From Bacteroidota bacterium (GTDB lineage: Bacteria > Bacteroidota > Ignavibacteria > UBA10030 > UBA8401): a stretch of DNA of 64,000 nucleotides. The stretch spans positions 124,001-188,000 of the forward strand of contig JBBAAO010000003.1 of assembly GCA_041658205.1 (NCBI GenBank), read 5' to 3'. A program made the position numbers and the translations under genes. The notes under the pieces were generated by a model that saw nothing but the letters and a program-made list of their open reading frames with translations, was not told where the DNA came from and ran no database searches. Below, in pieces: positions 43,472 through 52,415 of the stretch. The stretch's first letter is position 1, and every line of letters starts with the position of its first letter.

Positions 43472-45883
43472 TTATTTAAGACTCAATTGTCCTCTAATTT
43501 TTGTAGGTGTATTGACCCAAGCAACACCATTCCAATACTGCAATGAGTCTTTGAGAGAATTCACATATTGGTCATTAATGGGATATTTCAGTTTCCCTTC
43601 CTTAAACAGTTGATTATGCTTCATCAACATTCCGGAATCAAATTTTACATCTTTTACGGTAAAGGTAGAATCAAAAAAATACTCAAACGCTACCGCTAAT
43701 CCACCATCATATGCTGTATTGAGTACACGAAGAAGTTTGTCACCTTTATTGGAGCTATTTGATGCTCCAAAATTGGTTGTAACATGGTTACTTACTTCAG
43801 GGTTTGGGTATCGTACATAATAGAGTTCAGCATTCGATGAAGGAAGATTAAATCCTTTTGTCGAAGAGCACTCATAATTTCCAAGAATTTTATCTGGATC
43901 AAGGACGATGGTAACAGCAAAAGATCGATTGGCTTCATCTTCTGTGTCATTAATACCATTGAGAAGTAATTCTTCTTTTCCATCATGATCTATATCAAAA
44001 AATGTCATTGCACATTGTCCATAGTGCCAAAATGTTCCAATAATTTTCCCTTGTTCATCAAAACGAACTAAAGCGGACGGTGACCGGCCGTTACCAAACA
44101 TAGCAAAAAGTGTCTTTTTACTATTCCCCCCAAAAACGATGCTAGAAGGATAAAACTTGGTATTGTACTGTTTTGATTTATACTGAATATGTTGAAATGG
44201 AACAGAATATGTACTTGTCTTATTCCCCTTCCCATCAAATATCCTGATGTTGGTAGATATATTTTCATCGGCGGCAAAATTCAAAATAGTGACGACTTCT
44301 TTTTTTCCATCACTATTAACATCATCAATCAATGTCCGATAAATGACCGAGGATGTGCTAAATTCTTTTATTGAAGCAACATCTTCCTTGATTCTTTTCT
44401 CCCACAATATATGATCCTCCTTATCAAAAATAACAACGGTATTTTTACTGCGGTTATAATCGTAATAATAAGGAGATGAGAGCATTGTAGTCTGACTCTC
44501 TACTATTGATCCATCAAGTTTAACAAATTTTTCTTGCCATTGCTTCCCGTTCCAATACTGAATTTTGGTTTTCAATCCTTCCAGATATGTATTGTCCAGA
44601 TTCTCTTTAATAGTTCCCTCTTTTTTTCTTCGTTCAAATACCCTGCGAGACCAATCTGTAACACGAACGTCATGAATCCGCATCTCTTTTGTGAATGTAT
44701 ATTCAATATACTTATACGGAATACCATTACTGTCTGGAATGGCGTTCGCAACACCAAAGGTAAGACTGTTCTTTGTTTCAATAATCTTTGACGTTACTCT
44801 TGGTTTTGGGTTTTCACCAATGTCAAAAAGAGAACGCGGCATTGCAATTTGAAAGACTTCTGCCGTTGTTGTTGGCAATCCAAATTCCGGTTGCGTGGTA
44901 GAAGAAGTTTTCCCGATTATTTTTTGTGGATTTAAGCCAACAACCACTGGCTTGTCATACTTGTCATCAATACCACATGCAACAATTGTTTTTTTACCGT
45001 CAAGTATAACATTGTAAATTCCCCAAAAATGGCCATAGTGCAGATATTCACCAAGTATGTTTCCCTGTGAATCGAGTCGATAGAGAATATAGGGTGAATG
45101 ACGGTGAGGAGCTCCCACAATAATCTCTTTTTTTCCATCTCCATCAAAATCATCAACAATAACTCCCCTCTCCGAAAACTGTGGAAAATACTCCTCTTGG
45201 TCATAATGAATATTGTCTCCAAGTTCTTTTGTAAAAAGAATTTTTTTATCAGCTGTAATAACTTGAAGAAGAACTTTCCCTTCCGGGGTTTCAATTCCGT
45301 TTAATGTTGGAATCAGCGAAATAATTTCGTTCTTGCCATCATTATTAATATCCGAAACAACGCTGCTGGTAATGCTGAATTGTTCCTCCATAAATGAGTC
45401 ATATACACCTTCTCTCCAAGATTGTGACCACATCAATTTTGATTCATGATTATAAATCTCCACTTGGGAACGAGAAGTGTTTATTCGAAGATATTCGGGG
45501 TTCCCTCCTTCGGATGGAATAAACATTTTGACGAAGAATATCATTGAAGTAACCAAACCAAACATTGAAACGGATCCTACGATGGGGCGCTTTCGAACAA
45601 ATTGCCAGAGACGTGCAGGAATTGAATTTGGCATTTGGATTTTAGTTAACGGTCGCGAACGAACATAGGCCGGTTGTACAATTAGCGCATCTTCCTCTTC
45701 CGAATGTGCGGACAATTGTTTCTTGCCGTTTTCTGCCAACAGATAAAATTCGCGAAGATCTTCTGCAACAGCACGGCATCCTGCACATTGTGAAAGGTGC
45801 TGTTCAATATCAGTTCGATCATTGGCAATTTGTTCGCTGTTGCGAACGTAAAGATCTAATATATGTTCGGTATAATGGTTCAT
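43472..45883 (-). CDS. Membrane protein: HxxxCxxC zinc anti-sigma-type head with FG-GAP-like extracytoplasmic domain, 803 aa
   Basis: Residues about 1-50 carry H29-x3-C33-x2-C36 (HLSQCAGC), the zinc motif of ZAS-type anti-sigma factors, followed by a helix. A single transmembrane helix lies at about 101-121 (VGSVSMFGLVTSMIFFVKM). The large remainder, outside the cytoplasm, has repeated calcium-loop turns of FG-GAP/VCBS beta-propeller type: DINNDGKNEII, DDFDGDGKKEII, DDVNSDGKKEVV and DIDHDGKEELL. So a cytoplasmic zinc head is joined to an exterior sensor or ligand-binding propeller. It is expected to hold a sigma-like partner at the membrane. The unknown 345-aa protein 69 bp upstream is the natural candidate. 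No protease or TonB partner is nearby. Confidence 0.75.
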   Translation of the reverse strand: MNHYTEHILDLYVRNSEQIANDRTDIEQHLSQCAGCRAVAEDLREFYLLAENGKKQLSAHSEEEDALIVQPAYVRSRPLTKIQMPNSIPARLWQFVRKRPIVGSVSMFGLVTSMIFFVKMFIPSEGGNPEYLRINTSRSQVEIYNHESKLMWSQSWREGVYDSFMEEQFSITSSVVSDINNDGKNEIISLIPTLNGIETPEGKVLLQVITADKKILFTKELGDNIHYDQEEYFPQFSERGVIVDDFDGDGKKEIIVGAPHRHSPYILYRLDSQGNILGEYLHYGHFWGIYNVILDGKKTIVACGIDDKYDKPVVVGLNPQKIIGKTSSTTQPEFGLPTTTAEVFQIAMPRSLFDIGENPKPRVTSKIIETKNSLTFGVANAIPDSNGIPYKYIEYTFTKEMRIHDVRVTDWSRRVFERRKKEGTIKENLDNTYLEGLKTKIQYWNGKQWQEKFVKLDGSIVESQTTMLSSPYYYDYNRSKNTVVIFDKEDHILWEKRIKEDVASIKEFSTSSVIYRTLIDDVNSDGKKEVVTILNFAADENISTNIRIFDGKGNKTSTYSVPFQHIQYKSKQYNTKFYPSSIVFGGNSKKTLFAMFGNGRSPSALVRFDEQGKIIGTFWHYGQCAMTFFDIDHDGKEELLLNGINDTEDEANRSFAVTIVLDPDKILGNYECSSTKGFNLPSSNAELYYVRYPNPEVSNHVTTNFGASNSSNKGDKLLRVLNTAYDGGLAVAFEYFFDSTFTVKDVKFDSGMLMKHNQLFKEGKLKYPINDQYVNSLKDSLQYWNGVAWVNTPTKIRGQLSLK

Positions 45884-45952
45884 GAATTACCGTATTACCT
45901 TCTTACGTTGTTTAAATATCCTGTCATACGTTGAGCATGGCAGAAAGAGTTT

Positions 45953-46990
45953 CTAAAGTAATTCTCTTAAGCGTTCACGCACCGCTTTTTTTGAAAGTTT
46001 CACCATATATTCAAACTGTTTTCTGTGATACTCTCGATACTCGGTGTATGATATTTCCGGCAAATGATGCTGTAAATACTCACCGTAATTCTTTTCACTT
46101 CCGTCGCTATGTAAGAATGTATCACGTATCATATGATCAATAGCATTCATATATCCTGTGAATTCTTCTTCGTTCAGTTTTTTCTTTGCAACATAGCGTT
46201 GATAGAGATCCTTCCGTATATGCTTTAGTGCACTCTCAACAAGAGTAACAGCATCCTGATCAAATAAAAGCCCTTCCATGGAAAGCGCATCATTCAACGG
46301 AATTTGGTGATTCATAATATGACGTTTGATGCAAACACAAAGATCGATCAGTGAGAACATATTTCGACTATCTAACGATGTTGAAATCAAGTGCTCGAAT
46401 GCGGCCAGATATTGTGTTATATGTTTCACGCCGCGCAGAGATTTCGCAAAGCATTGCTCAACTGTTTCAATAGAATGTGCCGGTAAGTGCATACGATCTT
46501 CATCCGAAGCATATACCACCATGGCCATTCCCAGATATTGTTCAACTCGCAATGTTGTGCTTTGTCGAAGAGCAATCTTCATGTTGCGGAGAATCTTACT
46601 TAACACGGGATCATTTTCCCGATATAAAGTAAAAATGCCATCGTGAAGCTTAGTGAAAACAAGCGAGCGGAAAAGTGCCGTAACATCATCATCTGTCAAA
46701 AGATCCAGATCATGCTCGACAGAAAAGAAATGTTCCAATTCAATAAACACTCCGTCGCTATCCCGTTCAAATAATTCGGCAATACAATCGATAGCAGTCG
46801 ACTCAATCGTAAGAGGAAATGATTGTAAGTGAAGCCTGCCGGATGCAATCAACTGTTTCAACCGCATGAGCGCAAAATGGTGAGCATGACGAACAAGCAC
46901 GTTCGTTTCTGATAACGATGCCGATCCGTCAAGGACTTTTCGTAACAACGGAGGAATATGTGATGAGTGAAATTCCAATTCTTTCCCCAA
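45953..46990 (-). CDS. Unrecognised 345-aa cytoplasmic helical protein upstream of the anti-sigma-like gene
   Basis: No signal peptide or membrane segment. Almost wholly alpha-helical by composition. The first half has a stretch (about 35-90: LVRHAHHFALMRLKQL ... IESTAIDCIAELFERDSDG) that weakly recalls the helices of sigma-70 region 2 with its DL..E.F-type turn. The C-terminus (YREYHRKQFEYMVKLSKKAVRERL) is basic and helical as in a region-4-like DNA-binding segment. I cannot assign a family. It lies 69 bp upstream of, and in the same direction as, the ZAS-type membrane protein, the usual order of sigma then anti-sigma. A divergent sigma factor is possible, but not shown. Confidence 0.5.
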   Translation of the reverse strand: MGKELEFHSSHIPPLLRKVLDGSASLSETNVLVRHAHHFALMRLKQLIASGRLHLQSFPLTIESTAIDCIAELFERDSDGVFIELEHFFSVEHDLDLLTDDDVTALFRSLVFTKLHDGIFTLYRENDPVLSKILRNMKIALRQSTTLRVEQYLGMAMVVYASDEDRMHLPAHSIETVEQCFAKSLRGVKHITQYLAAFEHLISTSLDSRNMFSLIDLCVCIKRHIMNHQIPLNDALSMEGLLFDQDAVTLVESALKHIRKDLYQRYVAKKKLNEEEFTGYMNAIDHMIRDTFLHSDGSEKNYGEYLQHHLPEISYTEYREYHRKQFEYMVKLSKKAVRERLRELL

Positions 46991-47105
46991 AGTTCATCGG
47001 GAAGATATAAAGTGATTACGGCAGAAGCAACATTGTAATCCCTACCGCGCTAGGTGTCAGACACCTATTGATTATGCATAGAGATGTCTGACATCGTCCT
47101 CTGAA

Positions 47106-47140
47106 ACAACAAACCCGCGCTCATCACGCGGGCTTGTTGT
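47106..47140. terminator. Terminator after ftsZ
   Basis: ACAACAAACCCGCG (47106-47119) pairs with the right arm (47127-47140) with one mismatch in a 14-bp stem and a 7-nt loop. On the minus strand T-rich sequence follows. It is 36 bp beyond the ftsZ stop and marks the end of the dcw operon. Confidence 0.75.
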
Positions 47141-47175
47141 CTGATATCCGATGTCTAAAAATCTGATCTCTGTTT

Positions 47176-48369
47176 TTAATCCATAATGCGTCGGAGAAAC
47201 GCCGGCTTATCAAGATCCTGCTGATTCTGTTCGATGGAATGCACTTTCGGCTCATCCTGCGATGTTAACGGATTTACCGTTACACCCCGGCGAAGATACG
47301 TTGGTGTATCGAACTTTTGCAGATCGCGAACTCCGGTCGGAATATGATCGACCTGAATGCCTCGTGTGCGTGCTGCTGCAAAACGATCCTGCTGCTGTGG
47401 TTTTATCAAAGTTTTGTTGAAACCAGTAGCAATCACAGTGACCATGATCTCGTCTGTAAGATTGTTGTCCACCACCACACCCGCAAGCACTTCAGCATCA
47501 TTGCCCGCCGCTTCAGAGATGATCGCAATTGCTTCGTCGTATTCCTGAATGGAAAGATTCTGACCACCCGTGATGTTGACGAGCAATTTCTGTGCACCTT
47601 TAATATCGACCCCTTCAAGCAGCGGACTGGAAATAGCAATGTTGGCTGCTTCTGTTGCACGATTTTCGCCGGTGGCAATTCCTGTTCCCATTAATGCATC
47701 ACCCATATCACGCATCACCCGTTTCACATCAGCAAAGTCACGATTGACCAAGCCGGGAACGGTGATAATATCCGAGATTCCGCGTGTCGCATTATAGAGC
47801 ACGCTGTTTGCGACTTCAAATGCTTGCGTGATTGGCGTTGCTTTGTCTACGATGGTCAACAAACGCTGGTTTGGAATAACGATAAGCGTGTCGACATGTT
47901 TACGCAATTCTTCGATACCATATTCCGCTTGGGCCATTCTCTTTTTTCCTTCGTGCGTAAATGGCTTTGTAACAATTCCAACCACCAATGCACCCAGACT
48001 CTTGGCAACATTTGCAATGACAGGAGCAGCGCCTGTTCCCGTTCCGCCACCCATACCGGCAGTAACAAATACCATATCGCTGTTCGCAAGAACACGTGCG
48101 ATCTCTTCTTTATCTTCTTCCGCTGCTCGTTGTCCAACGGATGGATCAGCGCCCGCGCCCAAACCGCGTGTGAGGTTTTTTCCAATCCTGATTTTGGATG
48201 TTGACGAATTTCGTTCCAATGCCTGCACATCGGTATTGATTGCAACAAAATCTACGCCGCTTAAACCGCGTGTGATCATGCTGTGAACGGCATTTGTTCC
48301 GCCTCCGCCGACACCAACGATGCGAATCTTTGCGCCGTTTTCTGCTGGGCTGTCAAATTCAATTGCCAT
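47176..48369 (-). CDS. ftsZ: Cell division protein FtsZ, 397 aa
   Basis: Tubulin-like GTPase that forms the Z-ring at midcell. GGGGTNAV (about 20-28) and the GTP signature GGGTGTG (107-113, in AGMGGGTGTGAAPVIA) are intact, followed by the T7-loop-type segment. A conserved tail DKPAFLRR (about residues 386-393) near the C-terminus is the usual partner-binding peptide. Length is normal. RBS AAGGAG sits just before the ATG (TTGCTCCTTTTT on the plus strand). It follows ftsA by about 530 bp because a four-helix-bundle gene is inserted in between. A strong terminator follows. Confidence 0.97.
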   Translation of the reverse strand: MAIEFDSPAENGAKIRIVGVGGGGTNAVHSMITRGLSGVDFVAINTDVQALERNSSTSKIRIGKNLTRGLGAGADPSVGQRAAEEDKEEIARVLANSDMVFVTAGMGGGTGTGAAPVIANVAKSLGALVVGIVTKPFTHEGKKRMAQAEYGIEELRKHVDTLIVIPNQRLLTIVDKATPITQAFEVANSVLYNATRGISDIITVPGLVNRDFADVKRVMRDMGDALMGTGIATGENRATEAANIAISSPLLEGVDIKGAQKLLVNITGGQNLSIQEYDEAIAIISEAAGNDAEVLAGVVVDNNLTDEIMVTVIATGFNKTLIKPQQQDRFAAARTRGIQVDHIPTGVRDLQKFDTPTYLRRGVTVNPLTSQDEPKVHSIEQNQQDLDKPAFLRRIMD

Positions 48370-48429
48370 GGTTGCTCCTTTTTGTTATGTGGATGTTAGT
48401 TAAAAAAATTATTTGTTTACTTTTTTCAT

Positions 48430-48469
48430 TTAGATTATCAGTCGTCAGATATCAGATGACAGATGAATG
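48430..48469. repeat. ATCAGATATC-type direct repeats flanking the four-helix-bundle gene (left)
   Basis: TCAGTCGTCAGATATCAGAT and neighbouring units form a short degenerate repeat tract. Read from the other strand it is CTGTCATCTGATATCTG-like, matching part of the tract at 48836-48900. The two tracts therefore lie as imperfect inverted repeats around the gene between them. Confidence 0.5.
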
Positions 48470-48823
48470 TTATTCCTGAATTTTCTTTTGAAGTCCGATG
48501 AGCATAGCAATTACTTCATCAGTTTGCGTGAACATGGTAGCATGCTGAGTTGTAGTGATGAATTCATTCTTCATTGAAATATCCAAACAACAGATACACT
48601 CATATGCAGAACGAATTGAATAATCCAAAAATCTTGAAAATTCTTTGTTGGAACTGTTGCCAGATCCTTCAGCAATGTTTAGAGCGATTGAGTCCACTGC
48701 CCTTCTGAATTGTTGAGATAATGCAAACATTTCGTCTCTTGGATACTTCTTTAACATTTTTCTTACTTCACAGCCGAGATCAATTGCTTTATCATAAACT
48801 TTCAATTTCTTGAAATTGTGCAT
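48470..48823 (-). CDS. Four-helix bundle protein (S23/IVS type), 117 aa
   Basis: Short protein of the four-helix bundle family first seen as the product of 23S rRNA intervening sequences. The marker is the opening NFKKLKVYDKAIDLGCEVR, then ALSQQFRRAVDSIALNIAEGSGNSSNKEFSRFLDYSIRSAYEC, where NIAEGSG and the following helix are family hallmarks. Molecular role is not established. It lies between ftsA and ftsZ, in the same orientation, and is flanked on both sides by short ATCTG-type repeats, which suggests insertion as a mobile cassette. It leaves the dcw reading order otherwise intact. Confidence 0.88.
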   Translation of the reverse strand: MHNFKKLKVYDKAIDLGCEVRKMLKKYPRDEMFALSQQFRRAVDSIALNIAEGSGNSSNKEFSRFLDYSIRSAYECICCLDISMKNEFITTTQHATMFTQTDEVIAMLIGLQKKIQE

Positions 48824-48835
48824 CTTACTTTCCCT

Positions 48836-48900
48836 AAAAAATCTGATGTCTGATACCTGTCATCTGCTATCTGTTATCTGATTACTGACATCTGCTTCTT
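48836..48900. repeat. TCTGAT-type repeat tract flanking the four-helix-bundle gene (right)
   Basis: The tract consists of degenerate copies of ATCTGATGTCTGATACCTG-like units (CTGATGTCTG, CTGTCATCTG, CTATCTGTTATCTG, CTGACATCTG). It overlaps the end of ftsA at 48900. A related unit lies near 47140-47170, after ftsZ, and left of the gene at 48430-48469. Confidence 0.5.
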
Positions 48901-50141
48901 TACAACTCGTCAAACCAACTTTTCATTCTGTCCAAAATATTTCGTTTATCACCTTTCACTTTTGTCTCCGAAACGTTAGACGCTGTTCCTTTTGCACGAT
49001 TTTTAATAGCGTGCAGCACTAAACCAACACCTGTTGCATAAATTGGATTTTCAATCTCCCGGACGAAACCGCCGCGAAATCCTTTAGGAATTCCGATCTT
49101 CACCGGCATTCCTAATACTTCCCGCGCAAGATCAGCAGTCCCTTTTACCAATGCGCCACCACCGGTCAATACCACTCCGGCAGATAAATGTTTCTGATAT
49201 CCTGATCGTTTAATCTCCAATGCTGCAATCTCTAGAATCTCTTCCATACGAGGCTGAATAATCTGACAGAGCATTTGCGTATCAATCGTCATCGGCTCGC
49301 GTCCTCCGATTCCGGGAATCGTAAACGGATTGTTCTCTGCTATAGATGTAATATGTGTATGACCGTATTTTAATTTAATCTCTTCCGCCTGCGTGGTGAG
49401 GATGCCGAGTCCGCGTCGAATATCATCGGTCACTTTGCTTCCAGCTATTCCGATCACAGCGGTGTGACGGATAGTTCTGTCCGCAAATACTGCCAGATCG
49501 GTTGTACCGCCGCCAATATCGATCAAAACAACGCCGACTTCTTTTTCTTCACCTTCCAGTACTGCATCACTCGAAGCAAACGGTTCCAGAACAATATCAC
49601 TGACACTAACTCCCGCGCGTTGGACGCAACGAATAATATTTTGTGTTGCTGTCACAAGTCCAGTAATGATGTGAACTGTCGCTTCCATTCTCACGCCAGA
49701 CATACCGACCGGCTCGTACACACCATCTTGTCCATCAACAATAAATTCCTGCGGAATGACATGAAGAATCTTTCGGTCCGAAGGCAACGCAATCTTTTTT
49801 GTATCCTCAATCAAACGATTAACATCGGATTGAGTAATCTCTTGTTCCGCTCCACTGATAGCAACCACTCCGCGGCTCTGGAAGCTTTGAATATGATCTC
49901 CCGCAATTCCTGCAACAACGGATTGGATTTTCACACCCGATTGAGCTTCAGCATCATGGATTGCTGCTTTGATTGAATCGACTGTCCGCTCGATATGCGT
50001 GATGACTCCGCGAGTTAATCCTTCCGATTTACTTCTACCAATGCCTAGAACATTAATTTCATTGTTTGCATTGACTGAGGCGACAATCGCACAGATCTTT
50101 GTTGTTCCAATATCTAATCCAACGTAAATATGTTCGTTCAT
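48900..50141 (-). CDS. ftsA: Cell division protein FtsA, 413 aa
   Basis: Actin-fold ATPase that links FtsZ to the membrane. Phosphate-1 motif VGLDIGTTKICAIV opens the protein, with the VVLIDIGGGTTDLAVF phosphate-2 and GVVLTGGGALVKG adenosine motifs further in. The C-terminal ILDRMKSWFDEL is the expected amphipathic membrane helix. I chose the ATG at 50141 (MNEHIYVGLDIG) because it begins where the family usually does; the frame can extend 10 codons to 50171. It follows ftsQ closely on the same strand. A foreign four-helix-bundle gene separates it from ftsZ. Confidence 0.95.
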   Translation of the reverse strand: MNEHIYVGLDIGTTKICAIVASVNANNEINVLGIGRSKSEGLTRGVITHIERTVDSIKAAIHDAEAQSGVKIQSVVAGIAGDHIQSFQSRGVVAISGAEQEITQSDVNRLIEDTKKIALPSDRKILHVIPQEFIVDGQDGVYEPVGMSGVRMEATVHIITGLVTATQNIIRCVQRAGVSVSDIVLEPFASSDAVLEGEEKEVGVVLIDIGGGTTDLAVFADRTIRHTAVIGIAGSKVTDDIRRGLGILTTQAEEIKLKYGHTHITSIAENNPFTIPGIGGREPMTIDTQMLCQIIQPRMEEILEIAALEIKRSGYQKHLSAGVVLTGGGALVKGTADLAREVLGMPVKIGIPKGFRGGFVREIENPIYATGVGLVLHAIKNRAKGTASNVSETKVKGDKRNILDRMKSWFDEL

Positions 50142-50195
50142 TATGTTCGTTTGTTTATGGCAGGACAGCATTCATGTCGATCTGCCGATGATAGA

Positions 50196-50975
50196 TTATG
50201 ATTTTCTCGACACCACTACTTGGTCATCAAACCGAATGTCAATGTATTGAATATCATTTGTTTCATTGCTCTGAATAAATTTTTGCCAAAAGGCATCCAA
50301 CTTCACTATTTTTTTGGCAGCATCACCTTTTCCAAAAATGATCGGAATGCCTGATTCGAATGAATAGAGGACAAGATCATGTCCTTTACGAAGTCGTATC
50401 TCCGAGATGGAATGGAAAATATTATCACTCGTCATTTTTGAAGCGTTGATGATCTCCAATGCTTCCACCACATCGGCATTAAATAATCGCTGACCAGTTT
50501 TGATTGCGCTGAGCGAATCGACACCGCTGATCACGGGAATATCATATGTCTCGGATGATGCGATGTACGGAAGCACAGTTCCATCCGACGCGATATAATA
50601 GAGATCGTTTGCCAGAAGAATCGCCGCTGGGGTTCGTTCTTCCACGATCACCCGCAATGTAGAAGGGGCATCCCGTTGAATCACTACTCGCTTAACAAAA
50701 CTATTTGCCATGATGTTGTGTTGAAGCGCCGACAAATCAAGTTCATACATCGGAACATTCAGGGGAAGCTTCATCAATCGCACAATCTCATCTTTGGAGA
50801 TTACGCTAATTCCTTCCACTGTCACTTGTTTTACCGGGACATGTTTTTGCCATTTTGCTTTTATGCCAAAAATTGTCAGTATCACTAGTGTTAATACTGC
50901 AAAATAGACATATACACGTTTTCCATGTGTTGGCTCTTCTTCTTCCCGTTCAATATGTATTTGTTCATTTTCCAT
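50196..50975 (-). CDS. ftsQ: Cell division protein FtsQ (POTRA), 259 aa
   Basis: A short cytoplasmic tail (about 1-18) leads to one transmembrane helix (about 19-38, VYVYFAVLTLVILTIFG). Then comes a POTRA-type beta domain, VKQVTVEGISVISKDEIVRLM, with NSFVKRVVIQRDAPSTLRVIVEERTPAAIL, and the rest of the periplasmic part. It forms part of the divisome FtsQLB complex. Length matches FtsQ/DivIB. It sits between murC and ftsA, the standard dcw position, on the same strand with 54 bp to the ftsA start chosen here. Confidence 0.93.
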   Translation of the reverse strand: MENEQIHIEREEEEPTHGKRVYVYFAVLTLVILTIFGIKAKWQKHVPVKQVTVEGISVISKDEIVRLMKLPLNVPMYELDLSALQHNIMANSFVKRVVIQRDAPSTLRVIVEERTPAAILLANDLYYIASDGTVLPYIASSETYDIPVISGVDSLSAIKTGQRLFNADVVEALEIINASKMTSDNIFHSISEIRLRKGHDLVLYSFESGIPIIFGKGDAAKKIVKLDAFWQKFIQSNETNDIQYIDIRFDDQVVVSRKS

Positions 50976-51026
50976 CGTTCAATGTTACTTACCAGTTCAA
51001 ACAGAATTTTCTCTGGATGATGAGCT

Positions 51027-52406
51027 CTATTGTAGATCCTTCAGAAATTGTTCGCCGAATTTCCAGATATCTCCAGCACCCATTGTAATCACGATATCTC
51101 CGCTTTTTGTTATATTTTTTAAATATGCTGGGACTGCTTTCTTCTCCTGAACATAATGCGCTTCTTTGTGTCCGTATTGCTTTGCAGCATTGACGATCAA
51201 TTCACCCGTAACACCTTGTATCGGTTCTTCACGTGCGGGATAAACATCTGTTACAATCAGCACATCAGCTAATAAAAATGCTTTGCCAAACTCTTCGTAA
51301 AAATCTCGCGTGCGGGAGTACAAATGCGGCTGAAACACACAGACAACTCGATTTCTCCAGCCAGATTTTACGCCGCTCAGTGTTGCTTTACATTCTGTGG
51401 GATGGTGCGCATAATCGTCATAGACAACAATGCCTCGAACTTCACCTTTCTTTTCCCAGCGTCGATATACCCCGGTGAACTTTTCGATTCCTGCTTTTGC
51501 TTTTTCGAACGGAACATTTAAATTCAATCCAACGGCAATTGCGGCAAGAGCATTCTGAACATTATGTTTTCCTGGAATCTGCAAAGTTACTTGACCAAGT
51601 TCCGTGTATCCCTGCACAACGGTGAATATCGTCTTGTTTTCCTTGTGCTGAATATCTACTCCCTGCACATCAGCTTGAGGTGATTGAAGTCCGTACGTAA
51701 TAATCTTCTTCTTACTAAGTTGCGGCAGAATATCCTGCAACGCAGGTTCATCAAGGTTCAACACGATAAATCCATAGAATGGAACTTTGTTTGCAAATTG
51801 AATAAATGCTCCCTTGATATCCTCTAGATCGCGGTAACAATCAAGATGATCTGTCTCTAATGTTGTCATGACTGCAACGGTCGGTGTCAACGACAAAAAT
51901 GAACGATCAAATTCATCGGCTTCTACTACAATGAATTCACCTTTACCAAGCCGCGCATTCGTTCCACCAAGACCGCTCAATTTTCCGCCAACAATCACGG
52001 TGGGATCAAGGCCTCCTTCCATCAGCACCAAACTAGTCATCGATGTGGTGGTTGTTTTTCCGTGCGTGCCGGCAATGCCGATGCCGTATTTCAATCGCAT
52101 TACTTCTGCCAGCATTTCCGCTCGTCGAACAATCGGGATTTTTCTTCGGATTGCTTCCTGCACTTCGGGATTATCGTTGATGACTGCCGATGAATAAACG
52201 AGTGTATCAACATCAGAAGCAATATTTTCTGCTTTATGTCCTTCGTAAATCGATGCACCGAGAGACTGCAAACGCTCAGTCACATCGCTCATTGCGCGGT
52301 CCGATCCGCTGATGTTGAATCCTTGATCAAGCAGAATTTCGGCAATCCCGCTCATTCCTATTCCGCCGATGCCGACGAAGTGTAATTTCTTTATGGAAGA
52401 AAACAT
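51027..52406 (-). CDS. murC: UDP-N-acetylmuramate--L-alanine ligase, 459 aa
   Basis: First amino-acid-adding ligase of peptidoglycan precursor synthesis, cytoplasmic and ATP-dependent. The dinucleotide-like FVGIGGIGMSGIAEIL opens it and the Mur-ligase P-loop is GTHGKTTTTSM. Other ligase motifs are visible: VVEADEFDRSFL, DHLDCYRDLE and VYDDYAHHPTE. Length is typical (about 450-480). Its neighbours are ftsQ downstream and the bPH-like gene upstream; the 155-bp gap before it contains an inverted repeat. Confidence 0.96.
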   Translation of the reverse strand: MFSSIKKLHFVGIGGIGMSGIAEILLDQGFNISGSDRAMSDVTERLQSLGASIYEGHKAENIASDVDTLVYSSAVINDNPEVQEAIRRKIPIVRRAEMLAEVMRLKYGIGIAGTHGKTTTTSMTSLVLMEGGLDPTVIVGGKLSGLGGTNARLGKGEFIVVEADEFDRSFLSLTPTVAVMTTLETDHLDCYRDLEDIKGAFIQFANKVPFYGFIVLNLDEPALQDILPQLSKKKIITYGLQSPQADVQGVDIQHKENKTIFTVVQGYTELGQVTLQIPGKHNVQNALAAIAVGLNLNVPFEKAKAGIEKFTGVYRRWEKKGEVRGIVVYDDYAHHPTECKATLSGVKSGWRNRVVCVFQPHLYSRTRDFYEEFGKAFLLADVLIVTDVYPAREEPIQGVTGELIVNAAKQYGHKEAHYVQEKKAVPAYLKNITKSGDIVITMGAGDIWKFGEQFLKDLQ

Positions 52407-52415
52407 ATCAGTATT

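Noticed and set aside
47828..48286. 152-codon plus-strand frame over ftsZ
   Set aside because: It is the antisense shadow of ftsZ.
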